Shown: positions 7,421 through 14,663 of the stretch, piece by piece
How the letters are laid out: each line of letters begins with the position of its first letter
Numbering within the stretch: position 1 is the stretch's first letter
Origin: an uncultured Eubacteriales bacterium
Lineage (GTDB): Bacteria; Bacillota; Clostridia; Oscillospirales; Oscillospiraceae
DNA: 15,943 nt
NCBI GenBank assembly: GCA_900549645.1
Contig: URPD01000045.1
Coordinates: 1-15,943, forward strand
Direction of reading: 5' to 3'
Program-made: the position numbers and the translations under genes
The notes under the pieces: model-generated
What the model saw: only the letters and a program-made list of their open reading frames with translations
Database searches by the model: none
Told to the model about the DNA's origin: nothing

Positions 7421-7597
7421 GGGTGATCTCCAGTTTGTGGTATAGTGTGGGGTGGGGGAGCTATGTCTTTTACACACGACTCTAGATTTGGGTTGTTGTC
7501 ATGGAATAAAAGAATAGGTAATGTATGGAGAACCTCTGCCATTCTCCCTAAAGGGACTAGGCGGCAAATCAATGAATCGTGGTATGCCGCCGTCGCG

Positions 7598-7706
7598 AGA
7601 CACTGGTCGTGGGAATCCGCATCCCACATGCAGCGCAGGTAGAATAAGCATTATGCGTAAGGAAAACGGATTGCCACGTCGCTGCGCTCCTCGCAATGAC
7701 AGGTTA
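7598..7706 (+). repeat. Family-D palindromic repeat pair (D1)
   Basis: Two half-units are visible: CGAGACACTGGTCGTGGGAA followed by TCCGCATCCC, and ACGGATTGCCACGTCGCTGC followed by GCTCCTCGCAATGACAGG. Both are found in reverse complement at 11541-11690. A GACAGGT/ACCTGTC hairpin overlaps the right end (7698-7718). It lies in the 7421-7871 gap between anmK and namZ, which holds no gene that I can support. Confidence 0.7.
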
Positions 7707-7754
7707 TTTCGACCTGTCGCGCCGATTTTTCGCAGTGCATGACCGCAGATTCGC

Positions 7755-7790
7755 GGGACGGCACGGGGGCCGTCCCCTACGAAAAATTTT
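7755..7790 (+). repeat. Family-B hairpin (B3)
   Basis: GGGACGGC (7755-7762), loop ACGGGG, GCCGTCCC (7769-7776), then CTACGAAAAATTTT. Loop bases differ from B1 and B2 and the stem is unchanged. It lies 82 nt before the namZ ribosome site. Confidence 0.82.
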
Positions 7791-7819
7791 GACGGGTTCG
7801 TCGCCCCCACCGATAAATA
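7789..7819 (+). promoter_or_regulatory. Possible promoter for the namZ operon
   Basis: TTGACG (7789-7794), immediately after the B3 tail, is followed 19 nt later by TAAATA (7814-7819) in a locally AT-rich stretch. The spacing is long and the -10 is imperfect, so this is a weak prediction. A TATATT at 7823-7828 is an alternative -10 without a good -35. Confidence 0.3.
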
Positions 7820-7871
7820 CCGTATATTTGAATTTTAATCTCGGCGTTCAGCTTTGTCAAGGAGGACAGCC

Positions 7872-9008
7872 ATGCTGAAATTTGGAATCGACCGCGCGGC
7901 GGAATTCGCGCCGCTGTTCGCGGGGCGCGTCGCGCTGATCACCGCGCCGTCCGGGCGCAGCTCCGACAACGTCGGCAGCATTGACGTCCTGCGCCAAAAC
8001 TTCGACCTGCGGCTGCTGCTCGCGCCCGAACACGGCGTCCGCGGCGACATGCCCGCGGGCGCACTGTTCGACGGCGGCGTCGACCGCGTCAGCGGCCTGC
8101 CCATGATGAGCATGTACAGCCGCGACTCCAAGCGCCTGCCGCGCGCCGCGCTCGACGGCTTCGACACCCTCGTCTACGACATTCAGGACGTCGGCTGCCG
8201 CTACTACACCTTCATCTCCACACTCAAAATCGCACTGGAGGACTGCGCCGCGAACGGCAAACGGCTCGTCGTGCTCGACAGGCCGAACCCGCTGGGCGCA
8301 TCTACCGAGGGCTGTGTGCTCGACCGCGCGGTCGAGAGCTTCGTCGGCTGCTACGACATCCCGGCGCGCTACGGCCTGAGCTGCGGCGAATTCGCCCTGA
8401 TGCTCAACGCCGAGGAAAAGCTCGGCTGCGAGCTGCACGTCGTCCCATGCGAGGGGCTGACGCGCGGGATGAGCTTCCCCGACTGGGGCAAGCCGTGGGT
8501 CATGCCCAGCCTAGCAATGCCGCGCTACGAGACGGCGCTGCTCTATCCCGGCACCTGCCTCATCGAGGGCACGAACTGCTCCGAGGGGCGCGGCACCGCT
8601 GACCCATTCGCAATAATCGGCGCGCCGTTTGTCGACGCGGAGGAGCTTTGCCGCGAGTTCTCCGCCCTCGCCCTGCCCGGCGCGGCGGCGACGCCGGTAT
8701 ACTTCACGCCCACGGCCTCGAAGCACTGCGGCGAGCTGTGCGGCGGCGTACAGCTGCACGTCATGGACGCGGACGCACTGCGCCCCTACGAGCTGGGCGT
8801 GCGGCTGCTCGACCTGCTGAGGCGGCTGTACCCGGACGATTTCCGCTTCCTGCCGCCCGTACGCGCCGACGGCAAGCCCTTCATCAGCCTGCTGGCGGGG
8901 CACCGCGAGTTTGAAAAACCCGACTGGGACGCGGACGCGCTGCTCGCCCGAGCCGAATGCGAGAGCGCGGAGTTCGCGCTACGCTGTGAGAAGTACAGAC
9001 TTTACTGA
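7872..9008 (+). CDS. namZ: DUF1343 exo-beta-N-acetylmuramidase NamZ (GH171)
   Basis: The 378-aa product is a DUF1343 protein. The characterised member, B. subtilis NamZ (YbbC), releases MurNAc from the non-reducing end of peptidoglycan glycans. Family hallmarks are clear: PEHGVRGD around E53-H54-G55, SGLPMMSMY, YDIQDVGCRYYTF, DRPNPLGA, and LIEGTNCSEGRGTADPF in the C-terminal half. I start at ATG 7872 with GGAGG 6 nt upstream. The N-terminus (MLKFGIDRAAEFAPLFAGRV) has no signal peptide or lipobox, unlike the secreted Bacillus protein, so this copy is probably cytoplasmic and acts on imported saccharides. nagZ follows after 17 nt. The paired exo-enzymes can strip alternating MurNAc and GlcNAc residues. 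Confidence 0.93.
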   Translation: MLKFGIDRAAEFAPLFAGRVALITAPSGRSSDNVGSIDVLRQNFDLRLLLAPEHGVRGDMPAGALFDGGVDRVSGLPMMSMYSRDSKRLPRAALDGFDTLVYDIQDVGCRYYTFISTLKIALEDCAANGKRLVVLDRPNPLGASTEGCVLDRAVESFVGCYDIPARYGLSCGEFALMLNAEEKLGCELHVVPCEGLTRGMSFPDWGKPWVMPSLAMPRYETALLYPGTCLIEGTNCSEGRGTADPFAIIGAPFVDAEELCREFSALALPGAAATPVYFTPTASKHCGELCGGVQLHVMDADALRPYELGVRLLDLLRRLYPDDFRFLPPVRADGKPFISLLAGHREFEKPDWDADALLARAECESAEFALRCEKYRLY

Positions 9009-9025
9009 ACGGGGGGAAAAATGTT

Positions 9026-10555
9026 GTGAATATTCGTGAAATGATTGGCCAACGGCTGGTTTTCGGCTTCAAGGGTACAGAACTGCCGCAGGAATTCATA
9101 GAGCTTGTGCGCGAGTTCAAGCTCGGCAACGTGATACTTTTCAGGTACAATGTGGAAAACACGGCACAGCTGCGCAGACTCTGCGCCGAGATACAGGAGC
9201 TTGTGCGCCGCGAGACGGGGCACCCCGCTTTCATCACCATCGACCAAGAGGGCGGCATGGTCACACGCCTGCCTGCCGACGCCGTGAACGTCCCCGGCAG
9301 CATGGCCATCGCCGCGACGGGGCGCGTCCGCGACGCATACGACTGCGCGGGCATCACCGCGCGCCAACTGCGCGGCATCGGCGTCAACTTCAACCTCGCG
9401 CCCGACCTCGACGTCAACAGCAACAGCATGAACCCGGTCATCGGTGTGCGAAGCTTCGGCGACGACGCGTCGCGGGTCGCGGAGCTTGGCGCGCAGGCCG
9501 TGCGCGGCTACGGCGCGGCGGGGCTTCTGTGCTGCGGCAAGCATTTCCCCGGCCACGGGGACACGGCGGTCGACTCCCATCTCGGCCTGCCCTGCATCGA
9601 CAAGAGTCTCGCGGAGCTGGAGCGGACAGAGCTTGTGCCGTTCCGCACCGCGATTGAGGCCGGAATTCCGGCGATAATGAGCAGCCATATTATGTTCCCG
9701 CAGATCGAGCCGTCGGGCGTCCCGGCGACGATGAGCCGCCGCATCATGCACGACATTCTGCGCGGCGGGCTGGGCTTTGACGGGCTGGTGCTCAGCGACT
9801 GCATGGTCATGGACGCGATCCGCCTGCACTACGGCACGGCGAACGGCGTCGTTGCGGCGATGAAGGCCGGGGTCGACATGGTGTTCGTGTGCAGCAATAC
9901 CGCGCTTCAGCGCGAGAGCGCCGAGGCCGCGGTCGCGGCGGCGGAACGCGGCGAGATAGATTTGGCGGAGACCGAGGAGTCGGTGCGCCGCATCCTCGCG
10001 GCGAAGGAGCGCTTCGCTGATATCGGGGCGGAACCGGGGCTGTGCTCGCGCGAGGAGGATTTCGCCGCGGCGCGGGACGTCTCGCGGCGCGCTATCGTCC
10101 ACGTGGGCGGAAAAATCTGCGCGGCGGGGGAGGGGAGCTTCTTCGTCGGATGCGCGGACTACCGCATGACGCAGGCGTCGAACGCCGACCCCGAAGCGCG
10201 CCCGTTCCCGGAGTACATGCAGCGGCGCTTCGGCGGGAAGGCCGCCGTGTGTTCGACAGACCCGGACGACGCGGAGATAGCGAAAATTGTCGAAATGGCG
10301 GCGGGCTGCGGGAACATCATCATGTCCACCTGCAACGCGCATATCTACCACGGGCAGCTGAAGCTCGCGCGGGCGCTGGCGGAGACGGGCATAGAGATGA
10401 CCGCCGCGGCGCTCAGGAACCCCTACGACCTGCCGCTGCTGCCGCAGAATATCGGGCGGCTCGCGGTCTGGGATTATTCGGCGGACAGCCTCGCGGCGCT
10501 GTGCGAGGTGCTGTGCGGCGGCGAGTGTACCGGGCGGATGCCGGTGAAAATCTGA
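9026..10555 (+). CDS. nagZ: GH3 beta-N-acetylhexosaminidase NagZ
   Basis: NagZ removes non-reducing GlcNAc from peptidoglycan fragments, complementing NamZ. The GH3 catalytic TIM barrel spans about residues 1-335. The loop KHFPGHGDTAVDSH (172-185) supplies the Asp-His dyad D183/H185 that serves as acid/base in this family. The nucleophile is D258 in GLVLSDCMVMDAI. Residues about 345-509 form a second alpha/beta domain as in longer Gram-positive NagZ proteins, though shorter than in B. subtilis. The start is a GTG at 9026: the ATG at 9021 is out of frame and stops at once, and G-rich GGGGGG at 9011-9016 is the ribosome site. An in-frame ATG lies at 9041. No signal peptide is seen, so it is probably cytoplasmic. 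The kinase gene follows after 13 nt. Confidence 0.95.
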   Translation: MNIREMIGQRLVFGFKGTELPQEFIELVREFKLGNVILFRYNVENTAQLRRLCAEIQELVRRETGHPAFITIDQEGGMVTRLPADAVNVPGSMAIAATGRVRDAYDCAGITARQLRGIGVNFNLAPDLDVNSNSMNPVIGVRSFGDDASRVAELGAQAVRGYGAAGLLCCGKHFPGHGDTAVDSHLGLPCIDKSLAELERTELVPFRTAIEAGIPAIMSSHIMFPQIEPSGVPATMSRRIMHDILRGGLGFDGLVLSDCMVMDAIRLHYGTANGVVAAMKAGVDMVFVCSNTALQRESAEAAVAAAERGEIDLAETEESVRRILAAKERFADIGAEPGLCSREEDFAAARDVSRRAIVHVGGKICAAGEGSFFVGCADYRMTQASNADPEARPFPEYMQRRFGGKAAVCSTDPDDAEIAKIVEMAAGCGNIIMSTCNAHIYHGQLKLARALAETGIEMTAAALRNPYDLPLLPQNIGRLAVWDYSADSLAALCEVLCGGECTGRMPVKI

Positions 10556-10568
10556 CGAGGTGAGAGCG

Positions 10569-11450
10569 ATGTTCATAGCCGGGATAGACGGCGGGGGAAC
10601 CAGCACAAAGCTTGAGATAAGGACGGCGGAAAACCGGTTCGTGCGGCGCGAGAGCTTCGGCGCGTTCAACATTTCCGCCATCGGCGAGGCGGGCTTCGAC
10701 GCGCGTCTGCGCGAGGTGCTCGCCGCCTGCGGGGACATGGCCGACTGCGCCGCGATATGCTTCGGCAGCGCGGGAATTTCGGTCGGCGCGGCGGGGGAGA
10801 TAATCCGCCGCGAGCTTGCGGACGCGGGCTTTGCGGGGCGGCTCGTCCTGCGCGGAGACCATGAGATAGCCCTGCGCGGCGCGATTGCCGGCGCGGGCGG
10901 GATACTCATCGCCGGGACGGGGTCGATATGCTGCGGCGTCGACGGGAACGGACGCTTTGCGCGCGTCGGCGGTTGGGGGCATCTGATCGACGACGGCGGC
11001 AGCGGCTACGCCATCGGGCGCGACGCGCTGGCGCTGACTGTGCGCGGCGAGGACGGCAGAGCGCCGCGGGGCGCGCTGCATGACGCGGTTCTGCGGCGGA
11101 CGCGCGCGGCGGACGCGCGCGGGGTAGTTGAGTTTATGTACCGTGGCGCGTCGAAGGCCGAGGTCGCGGCGCTCGCGGCCGAGGTGCTTCGGCTTGCGGC
11201 GGAAGGCGATGCGCAGAGCGCGGCGATACTCCGCCGGGAGGCGGAGGAGCTGCGGGCACTGGCGGCGGCGCTGGCGCGGGAGCTTGCGATCGAGCGGCCG
11301 CTCATCGCGCTGATGGGCGGGCTGCTCGCGGAGGATAACGTGTACCGCGAAGCGGTGTGCGCGGCGCTGGGCGGCACGGCGGAGCCCGTGCGCCCGCTGC
11401 ACGACGCGCTCTGGGGCGCGGCACAGCTCGCGTTCGAAGCGGGGGCGTAG
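10569..11450 (+). CDS. BadF/NagK-fold amino-sugar kinase, probably MurK-like
   Basis: The 293-aa protein is an ASKHA-fold kinase of the BadF/BadG family that includes GlcNAc kinases. Phosphate-1 motif G5-I-D-G-G-G-T11, phosphate-2 motif A115-G-T-G-S-I120, the segment GGWGHLIDDGGSGYAIG (134-150) and an adenosine motif LMGGLLAEDN are all present. ATG 10569 is preceded by GAGGTGAG; a GTG three codons upstream is the alternative. As the third gene of the namZ-nagZ operon it is placed to phosphorylate the monosaccharides those enzymes release. Clostridium acetobutylicum MurK, of this family, phosphorylates both MurNAc and GlcNAc. No MurNAc PTS is present here, so MurNAc-6-P for MurQ would need such a kinase. 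Whether it takes MurNAc, GlcNAc or both cannot be read from the sequence, so I give no symbol. Confidence 0.9.
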   Translation: MFIAGIDGGGTSTKLEIRTAENRFVRRESFGAFNISAIGEAGFDARLREVLAACGDMADCAAICFGSAGISVGAAGEIIRRELADAGFAGRLVLRGDHEIALRGAIAGAGGILIAGTGSICCGVDGNGRFARVGGWGHLIDDGGSGYAIGRDALALTVRGEDGRAPRGALHDAVLRRTRAADARGVVEFMYRGASKAEVAALAAEVLRLAAEGDAQSAAILRREAEELRALAAALARELAIERPLIALMGGLLAEDNVYREAVCAALGGTAEPVRPLHDALWGAAQLAFEAGA

Positions 11451-11467
11451 GCGGAATTGATATGGAC

Positions 11468-11506
11468 CGGGACGGCTTGGGTGCCGTCCCGATTTCTTGC
11501 TTTTTG
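11468..11506 (+). terminator. Terminator of the namZ-nagZ-kinase operon
   Basis: CGGGACGGC (11468-11476), loop TTGGGT, GCCGTCCCG (11483-11491), then ATTTCTTGCTTTTT, 17 nt after the stop. The 8-bp core of the stem is the same sequence as the family-B hairpins. Confidence 0.8.
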
Positions 11507-11540
11507 TGTCAATGTAAAAAAGACGCACCAACCCAAACTA

Positions 11541-11690
11541 ACCTGTCATTGCGAAGCCAGTTCGCAAACTTACACCTCAGGCGGGCTGTGGCAATCCGTT
11601 CTCTTTTGTATGGCGGGAGGTTTAGGTGCGGACGAAAGGGGATGCGGATTCCTACGAACAGTGTGAGCACTGGTCTCGGAATGACAGGGG
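11541..11690 (-). repeat. Family-D palindromic repeat pair, inverted (D2)
   Basis: CCTGTCATTGCGAAGCCAG ... CTGTGGCAATCCG (unit 2) and GGATGCGGATTCC ... CAGTGTGAGCACTG ... CGGAATGACAGG (unit 1) are the reverse complement, in order, of the two units in D1 at 7598-7706. The inner sequences have diverged. Confidence 0.68.
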
Positions 11691-11740
11691 GCTTTATATG
11701 CTGGGCCTTTTATACACTGGTGATAGATCAAGGCCACGAA

Positions 11741-11797
11741 CAATCCCTCAGTCAGCCTTACGGCTGACAGCTCCCTTTACACAAGGAAGCCAAGGGG
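11741..11797 (+). repeat. Family-C palindromic repeat (C3)
   Basis: CAATCCCTCA, tip GTCAGCC-TTAC-GGCTGAC (11751-11768), AGCTCCCTTTACACAAGG, AAGCCAAGGGGG. The flanks CCCTCA and AGCTCCC are shared with family A. It is the inverted equivalent of C1 with a different tip. Confidence 0.78.
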
Positions 11798-11849
11798 GAA
11801 TGGTTTCAACGTGGTCTTGTCTTTTATCCAATGGCAGTATACCGAGACT

Positions 11850-11966
11850 GGCGACCCCTCAGGCGGCCGATGGCCGCCAGTTCCCCTAAGAGGGGCGCCA
11901 AGGGGGTGCGGAGCGGTGACAGGGGTGCGGCCTAGAAGGGGCGCCGCTTCGCGGCAATAGTTTGGG
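11850..11966 (+). repeat. Family-A palindromic repeat with second tail (A6)
   Basis: GGCGACCCCTCA, tip GGCGGCC-GAT-GGCCGCC, GTTCCCCTAAGAGGGGCGCC, a GC-rich spacer, then a second tail CCTAGAAGGGGCGCCGC, TTCGCGGCAATAGTTTGGG. Duplication of the tail is also seen in the copy at 6098. The 941-nt gap 11451-12391 holds the terminator, D2, C3, A6, B5 and the promoter region, but no supported gene. Confidence 0.8.
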
Positions 11967-12015
11967 ACTGGCGCGCGCCGATTTAAACATTGCATAATTT
12001 TCAACCTGTCAATAC

Positions 12016-12042
12016 GGGATGGCACGGAGGCCGTCCCCTACG
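12016..12042 (+). repeat. Family-B hairpin (B5)
   Basis: GGGATGGC, loop ACGGAG, GCCGTCCC, CTACG. One C-to-T change in the left arm is tolerated as a G-T pair. It begins 49 nt after A6 ends. Confidence 0.78.
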
Positions 12043-12136
12043 GCATGGACGTGGTGCCTCTTGGGCACGGCAGATTGTACAACGCGCTGCGTGCGGACGC
12101 GCGCAAAGCATAGCCCTTCCGTACAAATACTTCAAA

Positions 12137-12150
12137 AAATGCATGCATTT
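12137..12150. promoter_or_regulatory. Perfect 14-bp palindrome, candidate operator
   Basis: AAATGCATGCATTT is its own reverse complement. It lies where the sequence turns AT-rich, about 240 nt before the flavoprotein gene and just upstream of a possible TTGAAA (12156)-17-TATTTT (12179) promoter with an extended TG. The regulator is unknown. Confidence 0.4.
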
Positions 12151-12251
12151 CAATGTTGAAAATCCCCAATTTTTGTGCTATTTTTATATTCAGGAATCCA
12201 GCATGATAGCAATACGAACAAAAAGTTGTACAATCACTATGAGATGTATAA

Positions 12252-12280
12252 TTGCAAATTGTGAAAATACATGCTATACT
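12252..12280 (+). promoter_or_regulatory. Strong promoter of the flavoprotein gene
   Basis: TTGCAA (12252-12257), a 17-nt spacer, and TATACT (12275-12280) with an extended -10 TG at 12272-12273. The expected transcription start is near 12287, giving a leader of about 105 nt. The octamer TTGCAAAT overlaps the -35 (12252-12259) and recurs at the predicted start (12286-12293), which suggests an operator. A weaker TTGTAC (12226)-15-TATAAT (12247) lies just upstream. Confidence 0.7.
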
Positions 12281-12391
12281 AATTTTTGCAAATCGCTGAT
12301 TTAGCGCAGACCCGGATCAGTAGAAAACGGCAGATGATAAATCCTATATTTCATCGTCGTATAATAAGAAGGAAAAGAAAGGAAGAACCAC

Positions 12392-14539
12392 ATGGACGAA
12401 AAGTATAATGCCCTATTTACTCCGTGGAAGATTGGCAATGTGGAAATACCTAACCGCATCGTACAATGTTCCATGGGCGGCACCTCCCTCTTCGGTTGGC
12501 TGGAGCCTAACCACTTCGACAAGGAGGCCGCCTACTTCCTCCTCAACCGCGCGCAGGACGGCGTCGGCCTGATCCTCCCCGGTATGCAGTGCGTTCGTGA
12601 TACCATGGGTATCCCCGGCCGCAAGTGGCTCTGGCAGAACGACCGTATGTTCAAAGAACTCAAGCCCTACATGGAAGAGTTCCACAAGACCGGTTCCAAG
12701 CTCTTTATTCAGCTCGCCGCCGGCTTCGGCCGCTCCATGGCTATCAACGGCTGGATGAGCTACCTTGCCAAGCACGACTTCCTCAACAAGCTCGCTTCCC
12801 CCATCGTTGACGTTCAGTACTCCTGCGCGTCCGCTTCCGCTACCCCCAACCGCTGGAACGAGGATCTCAAGTCCCGTCCCATGACCCGCGCCGAGATCAA
12901 GGAAATGGTCGAAGCCTTCGGTAAGACCGCGAAGAAGCTGCGCGATGCAGGCGTCGATGGCGTTGAGATCCACGCTGTCCATGAAGGTTACCTGCTCGAC
13001 CAGTTCACCATGAAGAACTGGAACTTCCGTACCGACGAGTACGGCGGATCCTTCGAGAACCGCTTCCGCTTCCCTGTCGAGATCGTCAAGTGCATCCATG
13101 AGTATGCCGGTGACGACTTCCCCGTCTCCCTGCGTTACTCCGTCGTCTCCAAGACCAAGGGCTGGGGCAAGGGCGCTATGCCTTACGAGGAGGACTTCGA
13201 GGAGTTCGGCCGCGACATGGAAGAGTCCGAGAAGGCTGTCAAGTACCTCGAGGAGGCCGGCTACGCAATGTTCAACTGCGACAACGGCACCTACGACGCA
13301 TGGTACTGGGCACATCCGCCACAGTACATGCCCGACAACTGCAACCTGAAGTACGTCGAGCACATCAAGAACTTCACCAACGCTCCCGTCGTCTGCGCAG
13401 GCCGTATGGATCCTGTCAAGGCCGCTGAGGAGATCGCCGCCGGCCGTCTGGATGCAGTTGCTATCGCACGTCAGAACCTCGTCGACCACGAGTGGGTACA
13501 TAAGATCAAAGAGGGTCGTCAGGACGAGATCAAGCCCTGCATCCGCTGCCACAACGGCTGCTTCAACTTCGCAAAGTACAAGGGCACCTCGAACCTCCAG
13601 AACACCATGGACTCCCTGCATCTTGGCCGCTGCGCTCTGAACCCGACCACCATGCAGCATAAGAGATACTACATCGCACCCACAAAGAAGGCCAAGAGAG
13701 TCGCCATCATCGGCGGCGGTATCGGCGGTATGGAATGCGCGCTCGTCCTCAAGCAGCAGGGCAACATCCCTGTCCTCTTCGAGAAGACCAATGAGCTGGG
13801 CGGTCTGTTCCTGACTGCTTCCGCAATGACCTTCAAAGAGAACGACAAGGAACTCATCACTTGGTACAAGCGCGAGATCGAGAAGGCCGGCATCGAGGTT
13901 CACATGAACACCGAGGTCAACGACCTGAACACGCTCCGCGGCTTCGACGATATCATCGTCGCTACCGGTTCTACCCCCAGAATGATGCCCCAGATCAAGG
14001 GCTTCGAGAAGACCCTCACCTTTACTGACGTTCTCAAGGACAAGAAGGAAGTCGGCGACAAGGTTCTGTTCATCGGCGGCGGCCAGTCCTCCTGCGAGGC
14101 GGCTTACGACATGCTGCTGAACTTCGGCAAGCACCCGATCATCGTCGAGTACGCCGGCGACCTTATCGCGGCGCAGGCTACCTGCCTTGCCAACACCTCC
14201 TTCCTGCGTGACGCTATGGAGTACCACAAGGTTCCCGTTTACCTGCACTCCACCGTTACCGAGATCACCGACAAGGGCTGCACCGTCAAGAACGTTCAGA
14301 CCGGCGAGACCTTCTTCGTCGAGTGCGACAGCGTTGTCAACGGCATCGGCTTCGTTCCCACTCCTGTTGGCGGCAAGACTGCCTCCAAGAAGGTCAAGGG
14401 CAAGGAGACCATCTACCGTGTCGGCGACTGCGTTGCGATCGGCAACCTGCGTACCGTTATCTGGCGCGCGTGGGACGTCTGCATGGCCATCAACGGCAAC
14501 AATCAGGGCATCGAGAAGATCGTCGACATGATCATCTGA
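12392..14539 (+). CDS. Old-yellow-enzyme/FadH/BaiCD-type Fe-S flavin oxidoreductase
   Basis: This 715-aa cytoplasmic reductase has the three-part plan of 2,4-dienoyl-CoA reductase, 2-enoate reductase and BaiCD/BaiH. An FMN TIM barrel covers about residues 1-370, with the active-site stretch H194-A-V-H197-E-G-Y200 and the following TDEYGGSFENR. A [4Fe-4S] site is formed by C383, C386, C390 and C414. An NAD/FAD Rossmann half follows, with IIGGGIGGME near 440 and FIGGGQSSCE near 560. Such enzymes reduce activated C=C bonds (enoates, enoyl-CoAs, steroid or bile-acid intermediates) using NAD(P)H. The gap before the fourth Cys is 23 residues, about twice that in FadH. AAAGGAAG at 12378-12385 is the ribosome site. 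Codon use favours T- and C-ending optimal codons, unlike the GC-extreme neighbours, suggesting very high expression. The gene is monocistronic. The substrate cannot be assigned. Confidence 0.9.
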   Translation: MDEKYNALFTPWKIGNVEIPNRIVQCSMGGTSLFGWLEPNHFDKEAAYFLLNRAQDGVGLILPGMQCVRDTMGIPGRKWLWQNDRMFKELKPYMEEFHKTGSKLFIQLAAGFGRSMAINGWMSYLAKHDFLNKLASPIVDVQYSCASASATPNRWNEDLKSRPMTRAEIKEMVEAFGKTAKKLRDAGVDGVEIHAVHEGYLLDQFTMKNWNFRTDEYGGSFENRFRFPVEIVKCIHEYAGDDFPVSLRYSVVSKTKGWGKGAMPYEEDFEEFGRDMEESEKAVKYLEEAGYAMFNCDNGTYDAWYWAHPPQYMPDNCNLKYVEHIKNFTNAPVVCAGRMDPVKAAEEIAAGRLDAVAIARQNLVDHEWVHKIKEGRQDEIKPCIRCHNGCFNFAKYKGTSNLQNTMDSLHLGRCALNPTTMQHKRYYIAPTKKAKRVAIIGGGIGGMECALVLKQQGNIPVLFEKTNELGGLFLTASAMTFKENDKELITWYKREIEKAGIEVHMNTEVNDLNTLRGFDDIIVATGSTPRMMPQIKGFEKTLTFTDVLKDKKEVGDKVLFIGGGQSSCEAAYDMLLNFGKHPIIVEYAGDLIAAQATCLANTSFLRDAMEYHKVPVYLHSTVTEITDKGCTVKNVQTGETFFVECDSVVNGIGFVPTPVGGKTASKKVKGKETIYRVGDCVAIGNLRTVIWRAWDVCMAINGNNQGIEKIVDMII

Positions 14540-14570
14540 TCCCCCGGCAGACGCGAAAGTGTAAAATAGG

Positions 14571-14606
14571 AGACCTCCGCATGGCATCGCCATGCGGAGG
14601 TCTTTT
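14571..14606 (+). terminator. Rho-independent terminator of the flavoprotein gene
   Basis: A perfect 15-bp stem (14571-14585 with 14589-14603, loop ATC) starting AGACCTCCGC is followed by TTT. It lies 31 nt after the stop codon. Confidence 0.92.
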
Positions 14607-14663
14607 GCGTGTTGGGGGGATGGGAGAAGGGTTTTGGTGAAATATTTTGCTGGCGCGGAAAGT

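Noticed and set aside
6416..7426. 336-codon plus-strand open frame opposite anmK
   Set aside because: The composition is that of an antisense shadow, and the minus strand has all AnmK signatures.
7549..7575. Possible further family-A fragment (CTCCCTAAAGGG ... GGCAAATCA)
   Set aside because: It is too short and diverged to separate from chance, so it is not listed as a repeat copy.
9002..10909. 635-codon minus-strand open frame opposite nagZ
   Set aside because: It is an Arg/Ala/His-rich shadow of GC-rich coding sequence, and the plus strand carries intact NagZ motifs.
11357..11889. Several small frames between the kinase gene and the flavoprotein gene
   Set aside because: They lie on the D2, C3 and A6 repeats and lack ribosome sites. 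They show repeat translations, not proteins.
3301..12042. CRISPR array made by the repeated palindromes
   Set aside because: The repeats are dispersed over kilobases in different gaps, differ in their tips, have no regular spacers, and no cas gene is present.
12360..12365. TATAAT just before the flavoprotein start as a -10 box
   Set aside because: No acceptable -35 lies 16-18 nt upstream, and a start here would leave almost no leader before the ribosome site. The 12252-12280 promoter is far better.
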